Assembly: GCA_018820855.1 (NCBI GenBank)
Contig: JAHJNL010000029.1
Span: 1-64,000 of the forward strand
Length of the DNA stretch: 64,000 nucleotides
Source of the DNA: Pseudomonadota bacterium
GTDB taxonomy: Bacteria > Desulfobacterota > Desulfobulbia > Desulfobulbales > Desulfocapsaceae
Reading direction: 5' to 3'
Position numbers and translations under genes: made by a program. Shown piece after piece: positions 28,440-37,410 of the stretch. The stretch's first letter is position 1; each line of letters starts with the position of its first letter. Below the pieces are notes generated by a model, which was given only the letters and a program-made list of their open reading frames with translations, did not search any database and had not been told where the DNA came from.

Positions 28440-30761
28440 ATGACCTTTCCACAATTTCGCGATCTCTCCATTAATATCAAGTTGACTGTTATCATAATCT
28501 TCAGCTGTCTTCTGGTTTCCCTGATGGCCTCAGGATTTTTTATCGGCCGGGAAATTATTTCGTTCCGTCGATCTGTAGTAGAAGATCTTTCAGGACTGGC
28601 CAGGGTTATCGGTATTAACTGCACTGCTCCTCTTGAATTCATGGATTCCGAAACAGCGGACGAAATACTTTCCTCCCTGAGCGCAAGACCCCATATACTC
28701 CAGGCTTTACTTTTTACCGCAGACGGTACGAAATTTTCCCAATACCAAAAACCTTCTCTTTCTCTTGAGAATGCGCAAGAACTTCGTGACCATTTCAAAG
28801 AAACCAAACTTCAGTTACTGGGCGAAGCTCATCACTTTCATAAAAATCATATGGCTCTTTCTGTTTTCGTTGGGAAACCTGGAAAAACAATCGGCACTCT
28901 TGTTTTGCAGGCAGACCAGTCTGGGTTCCATGCCATACTTACCCGCCTCATCTATGTCGTCAGTGGTATTTTCACAACTACTCTGCTTCTTGCCGCACTC
29001 TTATCATCCCTGCTCAACAGAGTCGTTTCTCGGCCCATCCTTGAGCTTGCAGAAACAATGGAGCGAGTCCGCAGGGAAAAGAACTACTCCATACGCGCCA
29101 TAAAAAACTCCAACGATGAACTTGGAGTGTTGGTCAAAGGCATTAACTCCACACTTGACGATATTGAAAAACGAGATGAACAGTTGCTGGTGGCCAAAAA
29201 AACGGCCGAAGATGCAAACCTGGCCAAGTCACAATTTCTTGCCCAGATGAGTCATGAAATTCGTACGCCCATGAACGGCATACTCGGAATCGCTTCTTTA
29301 CTCTTGAATACGTCGATAAACGAAAAACAGTACCAATTCGTTCACACAATACGCAGATCCGGAGAATCACTTCTCAACCTGATTAATGATATTCTCGATT
29401 TTTCCAAGATTGAGGCCGGCAAACTTGAGTTGGAACTGATTCAATTTGACCTCAGAGAGATTGCTGAGGAGACTGTCGACCTGCTCTCCGAACGGGCCAA
29501 TGAAAAAAATTTAAACCTCGCTTGCTTTATCCATTCCGCAGTACCGGCTCATTTTGAGGGAGACCCGGGACGGCTGCGACAGATACTGATGAATCTGCTT
29601 GGCAATGCTATAAAGTTTACCAATCGTGGAGAGGTGGTACTCAATATATTTCTGAAAAAAATTGAAGGAAATAGCGCCTACCTTCGTTTTGAAGTCAGCG
29701 ACACAGGCATAGGCATCAACAAAGGAAAACAGAAGGAGATATTTTGTGCTTTTTCCCAGGCAGATGGATCCACAACCCGTCAATTTGGAGGCACCGGTCT
29801 TGGCCTGGCAATCTGTCATCAACTCGTGAGCCTGATGGATGGTGAAATAGGCGTGGAAAGTGTGGAAGGACAAGGAGCGACCTTCTGGTTTACAACGGTG
29901 TTTGCCATCAGCAGCTTTAATGAATCCCTTTCAGACAGGCCGCACCAACCAATAGCTCTCCAAAAATTTGATGCAGTGATCCTTGTTGCTGAAGATAATC
30001 CCACCAATCAGATTGTGGCACAGGGTTTACTGGAACACCTGGGCTGCAGGATCGATCTGGCTGATAACGGCAAGGTAGCTGCTACCATAACTGCGAAAAA
30101 GAACTATGACCTCATTTTCATGGATTGCCAGATGCCGGTCATGGATGGCTATGAGGCTACCAAACAAATCAGGAAAGCTGAAAATCTTGCAGGAACCGGG
30201 CCAACTCCTATTATTGCCCTCACCGCACACGCCATGAAGGGTGACCGGGAACGTTGCCTTGCAGTCGGCATGAATGACTTTATCACCAAGCCTTTTAATG
30301 AACAACAGTTGGCAATTATTCTGTCGAAATGGCTCCCGGACACTTGCATAAAAAACTTGCCAGGGCCACCGACAAAGATACTGAAGAATCGTGCCACGCA
30401 ATCGACACAAGTCCATATCGACGAAAGTGTCCTGAATAGTTTTCGCCAATTGCAGCAACCGGGGAAATCTGATATCAGAACAGAGCTGGTCAGCGTTTAC
30501 CTGCGAAGCAGCCCGGGAATTATGCAGAGCCTCCAGCAAGCTGCTGAAAAAAATGACAGTGAAAAACTCTGGCAGGCAGCGCACACTTTAAAATCGAGCA
30601 GCGCCAGTTTAGGTGCACGCCGGCTGTCCTCTCTCTGTCATGAACTGGAGATAATGGGCCGGGAAACACGTGTGGATGACCCCTTGCAAAGGGTTTTGGA
30701 AATTGAATCGGAATTCAAAACAGTTGCCGATGAACTAGAGAGAATTCTCTCCGGCGTATAA
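28440..30761 (+). CDS. Hybrid sensor histidine kinase: CHASE8-like sensor, HAMP, HisKA, HATPase, REC, Hpt
   Basis: VEDLSGLARVIGINCTAPLEFMDSETADEILSSLSARPHILQALLF (CHASE8-like); FLAQMSHEIRTPMNGILG H-box; GGTGLGLAI; LVAEDNPTNQIVAQGLL...IFMDCQMPVMDGYEA REC; AAHTLKSSSASLGARRLS Hpt. Start taken at the internal ATG 28440. Confidence 0.9.
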   Translation: MTFPQFRDLSINIKLTVIIIFSCLLVSLMASGFFIGREIISFRRSVVEDLSGLARVIGINCTAPLEFMDSETADEILSSLSARPHILQALLFTADGTKFSQYQKPSLSLENAQELRDHFKETKLQLLGEAHHFHKNHMALSVFVGKPGKTIGTLVLQADQSGFHAILTRLIYVVSGIFTTTLLLAALLSSLLNRVVSRPILELAETMERVRREKNYSIRAIKNSNDELGVLVKGINSTLDDIEKRDEQLLVAKKTAEDANLAKSQFLAQMSHEIRTPMNGILGIASLLLNTSINEKQYQFVHTIRRSGESLLNLINDILDFSKIEAGKLELELIQFDLREIAEETVDLLSERANEKNLNLACFIHSAVPAHFEGDPGRLRQILMNLLGNAIKFTNRGEVVLNIFLKKIEGNSAYLRFEVSDTGIGINKGKQKEIFCAFSQADGSTTRQFGGTGLGLAICHQLVSLMDGEIGVESVEGQGATFWFTTVFAISSFNESLSDRPHQPIALQKFDAVILVAEDNPTNQIVAQGLLEHLGCRIDLADNGKVAATITAKKNYDLIFMDCQMPVMDGYEATKQIRKAENLAGTGPTPIIALTAHAMKGDRERCLAVGMNDFITKPFNEQQLAIILSKWLPDTCIKNLPGPPTKILKNRATQSTQVHIDESVLNSFRQLQQPGKSDIRTELVSVYLRSSPGIMQSLQQAAEKNDSEKLWQAAHTLKSSSASLGARRLSSLCHELEIMGRETRVDDPLQRVLEIESEFKTVADELERILSGV

Positions 30762-30802
30762 TAACGGAAGACAGGGCAAGCCCTTTCAGTGCGGAGTCAC
30801 CA

Positions 30803-31261
30803 ATGAGCAAACCATCAAGACAGGCAGAACTGAATATATACTTTGCCGGAGCTATTCGTGGAGGTCGAGATGATGCGGAACTCTATGCCACTCTCATCCA
30901 ATGGTTGAAACAGTACGGCAGAATTCTCACTGAGCATGTGGGGAACGAAGATCTCCTGCAGGAAGAACAATTTCTCAGTGAAAAAGAAATTTTTGCACGA
31001 GACATGCGCTGGATTGCAGAAGCAGACCTGGTTGTCGCCGAAGTAACCACTCCTTCTCTGGGGGTTGGCTATGAATTGGCTGTTGCCGAAACCCTGAGAA
31101 TCCCAACTGTCTGTCTTTTTCGAGAGAAAAAAGGGAGTATGCTCTCAGCCATGATTCAAGGAAACCCTTTTTTTCACGTGAGGAGCTACAGAAACAGGGA
31201 TGAGGCGGAAAGCACCATTGTCCGCCTCATGCAAGACTTTCAGAAAAACCTCTTATGCTGA
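30803..31261 (+). CDS. DNPH1/Rcl-like 2'-deoxynucleoside 5'-phosphate N-hydrolase (nucleoside 2-deoxyribosyltransferase fold)
   Basis: IYFAGAIRGGRDDAELYATLIQWLKQYGRILTEHVG...ADLVVAEVTTPSLGVGYELAVAETLRIPTVCLFREKKGSMLSAMIQGN matches the layout of eukaryotic DNPH1 from memory. Confidence 0.88.
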   Translation: MSKPSRQAELNIYFAGAIRGGRDDAELYATLIQWLKQYGRILTEHVGNEDLLQEEQFLSEKEIFARDMRWIAEADLVVAEVTTPSLGVGYELAVAETLRIPTVCLFREKKGSMLSAMIQGNPFFHVRSYRNRDEAESTIVRLMQDFQKNLLC

Positions 31262-31282
31262 AAGCCCCTGTCCTGAGAAATT

Positions 31283-31310
31283 TTCTTCCGGACCGGAAGA
31301 GTTTCTTTTA
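31283..31310. terminator. Possible bidirectional terminator between convergent genes
   Basis: CTTCCGG-A-CCGGAAG inverted repeat (31285-31299) followed by a T-rich stretch, between converging CDSs. Confidence 0.5.
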
Positions 31311-31313
31311 GCG

Positions 31314-31715
31314 TCAGGCGCTATCGTTGATATCCATGGAATCGGAAGCCCAGCGATAGAGATAGTCATTTACCATAAGCAGTTGATCATCAGAAAGCCT
31401 TGCCCAAACTCCATCTCTTGCGCACTTTGCCCGCATCTTGGTAAACACCATGTTCCAGCCCCGTGAAGTCTTGGACTCCTCCCAGAGAAAAGTTGCTCCT
31501 TCGATATTATCACGGGTGTGACAGCTTTTACAAACCTGTTTGAAAGCCTTGCCTCCTTCCCCCCAAGGCCTGCTTTCCCACTCAAGAGGACCATCATTAA
31601 GGACCCTGCATGTCCCTGTTTTGACATCATGCCGCGTTGCCGGGGTGGCATAAACAGACAGCGCTGCGGCTACCAAAACAAAAAAACAAATCACCCCGAT
31701 ATACGTACGTTGCAT
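31314..31715 (-). CDS. Small exported c-type cytochrome
   Basis: Signal peptide; one haem motif CKSCH (KQVCKSCHTRDNIEGATFLWEES). Confidence 0.8.
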   Translation of the reverse strand: MQRTYIGVICFFVLVAAALSVYATPATRHDVKTGTCRVLNDGPLEWESRPWGEGGKAFKQVCKSCHTRDNIEGATFLWEESKTSRGWNMVFTKMRAKCARDGVWARLSDDQLLMVNDYLYRWASDSMDINDSA

Positions 31716-31907
31716 AGTTACCTCCTGTTCTGGTTGGGGAATCGAGAGAATCTACCGAAAAAATCCAGCAAGGCCATCTGGCCTCTTTGGATAGATCAGT
31801 GGAGAAAAGTGATTGAAGCAAGATTGTCTCCCTGCAGAGATGATAAAAAAAGTATACTGATCTGGCGAAAAAAACGCCTGAGAAAGGAAGTGGCGTGTTC
31901 TTGAAAA

Positions 31908-31931
31908 ATATTGTACCATACGTTACAATAT
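31908..31931. promoter_or_regulatory. Candidate TetR-family operator
   Basis: Perfect inverted repeat ATATTGTA-CCATACGT-TACAATAT in the divergent intergenic region, ~84 bp upstream of the TetR start. Confidence 0.6.
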
Positions 31932-32014
31932 CATACGCCCCAGGCTTCCAGTCAAGGTTTTTTATACCGATCAGTAAAAAACAACTCAGCAACCACAAAA
32001 ACGGTTCAGCATAC

Positions 32015-32626
32015 ATGGCAAGAAACAAACAATTTAATGATGGCGAGGTATTGGATATTGTTCTCAATCTCTTCTGGAAAAAAGGTTATGGAGCAACCTC
32101 AATCCAGGATATCGAGAAGGCAACAGGATTGAAACGAACCAGCCTGTACAACGCATTCGGCAACAAGCGCAGTCTTTTTATGAAAGTGCTTAGTACGTAT
32201 AGCGACAATATTAAGGAGATGCTGATCAAAACCATCAGCGAGTCTGCAGACTGTAGGGCAATGACGAAAGACTGGCTCAATAAGGTCATAGACTTTCAGT
32301 TCAATGACATAACTCCCGGCGGTTGCCTGGTCATTTTTTCCGTTCTGGAAAATGAACAGCACGACCAAGAGGTAAAGAAGCTGGCACAATCTCTCTTCTG
32401 GCAGGAAAAAGAACTCATCGAGCAGGACTTTTACAGAGGAATAAAAGAAGGAGAACTTCCGCCTGATTTTGCCTGCCAGCGTATGGCCGGAGTCATCACA
32501 GCCACGGCTTCAGGACTCGTGATTCTGGCCTTGGCTGGTTTTCCGGAAGCCATGCTTCGAGATCAGGTAGAGACATTCCTGGCCATGATGGATTTACAAC
32601 TCAGGCCAAGCCCCTGTCAAAATTAA
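32015..32626 (+). CDS. TetR/AcrR family transcriptional regulator
   Basis: MARNKQFNDGEVLDIVLNLFWKKGYGATSIQDIEKATGLKRTSLYNAFGNKRSLFMKVL; start is the internal ATG at 32015. Confidence 0.93.
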   Translation: MARNKQFNDGEVLDIVLNLFWKKGYGATSIQDIEKATGLKRTSLYNAFGNKRSLFMKVLSTYSDNIKEMLIKTISESADCRAMTKDWLNKVIDFQFNDITPGGCLVIFSVLENEQHDQEVKKLAQSLFWQEKELIEQDFYRGIKEGELPPDFACQRMAGVITATASGLVILALAGFPEAMLRDQVETFLAMMDLQLRPSPCQN

Positions 32627-34985
32627 AACTGCTAGTCCCGGGCAGGACAAGATCCTTGTTAAAGGCCTGGAGAATCTGCTGACCTTGGGGCGTGAGAAGA
32701 CCGATTCCAGTGAGGTCGACAACAAAGGCACAATATCCCATCTTGCGCAGCATATGGAGCTTTCCAAGCAGAGAGAATCGTTCATTGGCTTGAGTTACAG
32801 TCAGCCCACGATATTGATGAAGGTGAAGAGAAGTTCCGGAATCACTCTGCAGAGAAGCGTCCTGCTCCTGAAAAGCAGATGGAATACGAGAAGTAAAAAG
32901 AGCAATGGGACTGTAAACGGTAACCAGCAGGTTGCAGAGATTCCCTCCTGTCAGCAATCCGGCCATGTTTTCTCTATCATCTTCCAGAGACAGACAGCAC
33001 TCCAGGATGCCAAGACCTTGCAAGGTCTGAATAGCCTGACTGTTCAGGATATATAGCCAGGGCCCAGCCAACATCTGAACCTTGTCCGTTTGAGAAAAAA
33101 GATCTCGATGACCCAAATTATTCAAACGAAAGCGGAGGAATCCTAAGTGTAATGCTCTGTTCACTGTTTCCTGCAGGATATTCCATTCTTCATCAAAAAC
33201 TACGGAAGGCAAATCCCAGATCAATCGCTGCCGCTCTCCTTCGCACCATTGGTGAGTCTTTTCACTCTTTTCAAGCAACTGCCCGTTAAGCGGTACAATA
33301 AACTGCAGATCCTCATTATCCGCCAATTTTGCCAGATCCTCAATACGATCAGTAAGCAGATAGAGACTCTTCCGGAAACACTCTTCTCTGCCCTCAGGCA
33401 CAGGCAGGATCCGCCCTTTAACCTTCTGCAACCGTGCCTCTTTCTGTCTCTTTCGCTCTATGCTCAGAAGCTCCAGAAGATATTTATAGAAGTCCCGCCG
33501 GATTTCTTTGAGACGACTGGGCTTGATCACTACCGGAGGAAGGTCTGCTGCATGCAGCTTTGTTAATGACAGGCTTTGAAAACCCGTATGGCCAAATACT
33601 CCCAGAAGTGTTTCTGCCGTTAACGGTGACCGCTCTGCGGCAAGCATTTCCACGGGATAGTCTCTGGTCACTGTTACCCCTTCAACTGAAGCCGCAACCA
33701 GAAGGCTTTCCTTCCTGCACTGAACAGTAAGTTCCACAGCTGTCGCAAGAGGAGGAGCCGCGACCAGACGTTTACGACAGGCCTCTTCACTCATGGTAAA
33801 AGATTTGCCCATACCCAGTTTGAAAACCAGATCTCCGGGCCGAACCTTTCCCTTGAAAGGCAAAGGAATTGAAACAACACTGCCTTTACCTGCCCGCTTT
33901 ACCGATTTTTTGCCAAGTTGCAATGTCCTGACCGTAAACCCCTGCCCTGCCCGATCATTTCCAGGCTGAATACGAAGCCGATCCCCCACATGGATTATGT
34001 CATCTGTTCTGAAAAAAACAGCTCCTCCCTGTAGTCGCTCCACCTTCCCAAGGATCCGGCCGATTCCTCCTTTTCGTTCCGGCAAAACAATATCAGCGCC
34101 ACCCTTTCCAGACAAAAAGCCGTCTGTGCTTTTGCGGCCCATAGCATTTTCCAGCACGCGTTTCGCCTCAACTACAGCATCTTTTATGCTCCCAGATGGT
34201 GCATCAAGAACCATCCGATAGGCAGAAACCACGGTGGCCACATACTCTGCACTTTTCATGCGTCCTTCAATTTTAAGACTCATTACCCCGGCTTCAGCCA
34301 GTTGCGGGATCAGATCAATCGCCGAAAAATCACTGGTGGAAAAATAAAAACCTGGCTGCTTGTGCGAGTGATAGCGTCGCCGACAGGGCTGGATACACTG
34401 CCCACGATTGCCGCTTCTGCCATCAATATAAGAAGAGAAAAGGCAGTGGCCGGATATTGAATAACAGAGAGCCCCATGGATAAAATGTTCTAATTCGAGT
34501 GTGGTCTGGCTTCGGATATGTGCAATTTCCTGAATACTCAGTTCCCGGGCCAGCACTGCACGGGTAAATCCCATCCGCTCCAGCATTCGAACTCCGGCGA
34601 TGTTGTGAATGGTCATCTGGGTGGAGGCATGGAGGGGAATCTCCGGAAAATAGGTGTGCGCCAGGTGATACAGGCCAAGATCCTGAATAATAAGGCCATC
34701 CACCTGAAAATCAGAAAGAGCAGCAAGGACGTCGACCAGTTCGGCTAATTCCGCTTCCTTGATCAAGGTATTCAGAGCGACATAGATCCTCTTGTCCTTT
34801 GAATGGCTATAGCAAGTCAGACGTTCCAGTTCTGCTAAGGTAAAATTTTTGGCCTTAGCTCGGGCAGAAAACGTTTTCAGACCACAAAAAACGGCATCGG
34901 CACCACTTTCAAGAGCCGCAAAGAAGGATTCAAGAGAACCGGCTGGAGCCAGAAGTTCCAGCCGGTTCTGTTTTGATAATATCAT
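32601..34985 (-). CDS. Peptidase U32 family protein with DUF3656-type domain (RlhA/YhbU-like)
   Basis: LELLAPAGSLESFFAALESGADAVFCGL; ELEHFIHGALCYSISGHCLFSSYIDGRSGNRGQCIQPCRRRY; LKIEGRMKSAEYVATVVSAYR. Likely start is ATG 34985; 35045 is also possible. Confidence 0.92.
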   Translation of the reverse strand: MILSKQNRLELLAPAGSLESFFAALESGADAVFCGLKTFSARAKAKNFTLAELERLTCYSHSKDKRIYVALNTLIKEAELAELVDVLAALSDFQVDGLIIQDLGLYHLAHTYFPEIPLHASTQMTIHNIAGVRMLERMGFTRAVLARELSIQEIAHIRSQTTLELEHFIHGALCYSISGHCLFSSYIDGRSGNRGQCIQPCRRRYHSHKQPGFYFSTSDFSAIDLIPQLAEAGVMSLKIEGRMKSAEYVATVVSAYRMVLDAPSGSIKDAVVEAKRVLENAMGRKSTDGFLSGKGGADIVLPERKGGIGRILGKVERLQGGAVFFRTDDIIHVGDRLRIQPGNDRAGQGFTVRTLQLGKKSVKRAGKGSVVSIPLPFKGKVRPGDLVFKLGMGKSFTMSEEACRKRLVAAPPLATAVELTVQCRKESLLVAASVEGVTVTRDYPVEMLAAERSPLTAETLLGVFGHTGFQSLSLTKLHAADLPPVVIKPSRLKEIRRDFYKYLLELLSIERKRQKEARLQKVKGRILPVPEGREECFRKSLYLLTDRIEDLAKLADNEDLQFIVPLNGQLLEKSEKTHQWCEGERQRLIWDLPSVVFDEEWNILQETVNRALHLGFLRFRLNNLGHRDLFSQTDKVQMLAGPWLYILNSQAIQTLQGLGILECCLSLEDDRENMAGLLTGGNLCNLLVTVYSPIALFTSRIPSAFQEQDASLQSDSGTSLHLHQYRGLTVTQANERFSLLGKLHMLRKMGYCAFVVDLTGIGLLTPQGQQILQAFNKDLVLPGTSSFNFDRGLA

Positions 34986-35292
34986 TTTCTCACACACAAA
35001 TGGGATATCCACTTTCAAAAAACATTTTTCACAGAGGTCACACAACGCGTCACCACGGAATAAAACGAAAATCCACCACTACAAAACACAATTTCTTCCA
35101 TCCGGCAACTTATCTTCATCACTCGCCCAAGCCCCTTCATATTACTAGGATGTCGTCTCATTTTTCTTTTATTTTAAGAGGATAAGGGAACAAACTGGCA
35201 AAAACCCGGTATTGACACCCCATGCTTACAAAAGCTATACAATAATCAGAGATATTTTTTCTCTTTCCCTTTTCCTTTGTACAGTTCAGCAC

Positions 35293-36318
35293 ATGACCAA
35301 ACCCAAAATCCTCATCATTGATGACGAACCCCTTATCCGCACGTTTATCGCCGGTGCGTTAGAAGAAGAAGGCTATGACCTTCATTTTGCCTCTGATGGA
35401 CAGGACGGGCTTAACCAGGCCATTGCCCTTCAACCCGATCTGATCTTTCTTGACATCCGAATGCCTATCCTTGATGGTGTTTCATTTCTCAGAGAATTCC
35501 ATAAGCAAACGGCCACACCCTGCCCCATCATTGCCATGACAGGATATAAGGATGACAGGGCACTTGACCAATGCTACCAGCTGGATGTCTTTGTCCTGAT
35601 AAGCAAGCCACTCTATCTCAACGAAATCATTGCCCTGGCACGCCGCTACACCCGACTTCCGCAGACCAGGGAACCGATAACTTTTGATATCCAGAGCGTG
35701 GAGTCACTGGGCAGGCAGGCAGCTTCCTTGGGTTTGGATTCCACAGCCTTTCAATACTTCATCGATGCCATCCCCTTCCCGGTATTTGTTAAAGATGAAG
35801 ACAGGATTTATATCCACACCAACAGTGCATTCGAAAATTTCACCGGACTTGATCGTGATAAATTATTAGGGAAGACATCACGGGATCTGCAACTCAAAGA
35901 TCTGACAGACCGAGAGGCAACACTGGAAGAAGAACTGCTCAGGAAAGGCGGTGTATTCGAACATGAGAAATCTGTCAGCGATGCCAAAGGTCTTTTCCGG
36001 GATGTTGTTATCTATCGCTCAGTCATTACAAGAAAAAATGACGGAGAACATCCTGTTGCCATCCTCGGTATAATAATCGACATAAACGATCTGGGCATCA
36101 AATCTTTTAAAAAAAAGCTGGCCCTGAAATACCCCCGCCTTTCCCCAAGAGAATGCGAAGTAGCGGACCTGGTCAGACAGGCAATGAGCAACAAGGAGAT
36201 CGCTGAACAGCTTCATATCTCTTTGAGCACCGTTGAATATCATCGAAACAATCTCAGGGACAAACTGGGAATCAAAGGCGATAATATCAACCTCAGCACT
36301 ACCCTGCTCACAATCTAA
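35293..36318 (+). CDS. Response regulator with REC, PAS and LuxR-type HTH
   Basis: KILIIDDEPLIRTFIAGAL...LIFLDIRMPILDG; PAS FVKDEDRIYIHTNSAFENFTGLDRDKLLGKTSRDL; HTH LSPRECEVADLVRQAMSNKEIAEQLHISLSTVEYHRNNLRDKLGI. Confidence 0.92.
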   Translation: MTKPKILIIDDEPLIRTFIAGALEEEGYDLHFASDGQDGLNQAIALQPDLIFLDIRMPILDGVSFLREFHKQTATPCPIIAMTGYKDDRALDQCYQLDVFVLISKPLYLNEIIALARRYTRLPQTREPITFDIQSVESLGRQAASLGLDSTAFQYFIDAIPFPVFVKDEDRIYIHTNSAFENFTGLDRDKLLGKTSRDLQLKDLTDREATLEEELLRKGGVFEHEKSVSDAKGLFRDVVIYRSVITRKNDGEHPVAILGIIIDINDLGIKSFKKKLALKYPRLSPRECEVADLVRQAMSNKEIAEQLHISLSTVEYHRNNLRDKLGIKGDNINLSTTLLTI

Positions 36319-36338
36319 AAAAGGAGAGTCAGGCAGCG

Positions 36339-36767
36339 ATGTCCATCAAAATGACGAACAACATGATATCCGCATCAGTGAATAATGCCGACCTCTCCGG
36401 AGCAGACGAATCCATTCTTATTGTTGACGACGAGAGGATGCAACGCGATCTTCTCTCCAAACTACTCAACGTCCTTGGATATGCAGCAACTGCTGTAGCA
36501 AGCGGAGAGGAAGCCGTGACCTTCCTCCGAACTCACCAGGTGAACCTGGTTATGCTGGATATGTGCATGACTCCGGGCATGAACGGACGACAGACCTTTG
36601 AGGCTATTCTGAAACTGCATCCTGAGCAAAAGGTCATTATTGTCAGCGGCTACTCAGACTCTGAAGAAATCAGCAAGTCTTTTGCACTGGGTGCCAAAGA
36701 TTTTGTCCGCAAGCCCTACACTATTGCAGAACTTGGACAGGCCGTCAAAAGAGGACTTAGTTCCTAA
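36339..36767 (+). CDS. CheY-like response regulator (stand-alone receiver)
   Basis: SILIVDDERMQRDLLSKLLNVLGY...LVMLDMCMTPGMNGRQTFEAIL...KDFVRKPYTIAEL. Confidence 0.93.
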   Translation: MSIKMTNNMISASVNNADLSGADESILIVDDERMQRDLLSKLLNVLGYAATAVASGEEAVTFLRTHQVNLVMLDMCMTPGMNGRQTFEAILKLHPEQKVIIVSGYSDSEEISKSFALGAKDFVRKPYTIAELGQAVKRGLSS

Positions 36768-36768
36768 C

Positions 36769-37254
36769 TTATTCGCCAAGCCTGTTACGCAAACGTTCAG
36801 CGCTAACCGGATCCCTGTAAGAAAGAATAGAAATAGGGGATCGACGAAACAAGGTATTGGCTATACTCCCGGTAAAGGTGTGCAGAAGGTCCGATTTACC
36901 ACGAATCCCCATGATAATCATCTCCACCTCTTCCCGAACAGCGAACTTAAGTAATTCGTCAACAGGATCTCCTTCAAGGAGTGTACTTGTTATTTTTTCA
37001 TGGGGGTAATCGGTCACCTTGAGGAGTCTGGCAAATTTTTCCTCTTTATCCTGACGGATGGATTCTAACAGTTGTTTTTCATTCACATGGAAGCCATAAG
37101 AGGCAATATTACGTATGGCTTTGACATCTTTTTCTTCGATAACATGGACAAGAAGGAGATTCGCGTTTGTCTTCCTGGCCTGCTCAACGGCAAATTTAAA
37201 CAGGTTGTTTTTGTAATCAGAAAGGGCCAATGGGACCATTATTTTGTTGGACAT
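36769..37254 (-). CDS. Universal stress protein family
   Basis: KIMVPLALSDYKNNLFKFAVEQARKTNANLLLVHVIEE...VEMIIMGIRGKSDLLHTFTGSIANTLFRRSPISILSYR. Confidence 0.92.
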   Translation of the reverse strand: MSNKIMVPLALSDYKNNLFKFAVEQARKTNANLLLVHVIEEKDVKAIRNIASYGFHVNEKQLLESIRQDKEEKFARLLKVTDYPHEKITSTLLEGDPVDELLKFAVREEVEMIIMGIRGKSDLLHTFTGSIANTLFRRSPISILSYRDPVSAERLRNRLGE

Positions 37255-37357
37255 GACAAAACTCCTCAGGTGGTAAAAAAATATCCGCTGTAAAACTGTT
37301 AGCGCCTAACAGACGACAAGATTCAATTCATAGTGACGATTTCTCATCAGTATATCC

Positions 37358-37382
37358 CCTTTTGCTTTCCGGAAGCAAAAGG
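37358..37382. repeat. Inverted repeat between usp and the DUF401-like gene
   Basis: CCTTTTGCTT-TCCGG-AAGCAAAAGG, perfect 10-bp arms. Confidence 0.7.
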
Positions 37383-37410
37383 TATCTTTCAAGACCAAGA
37401 AAACACCGCA

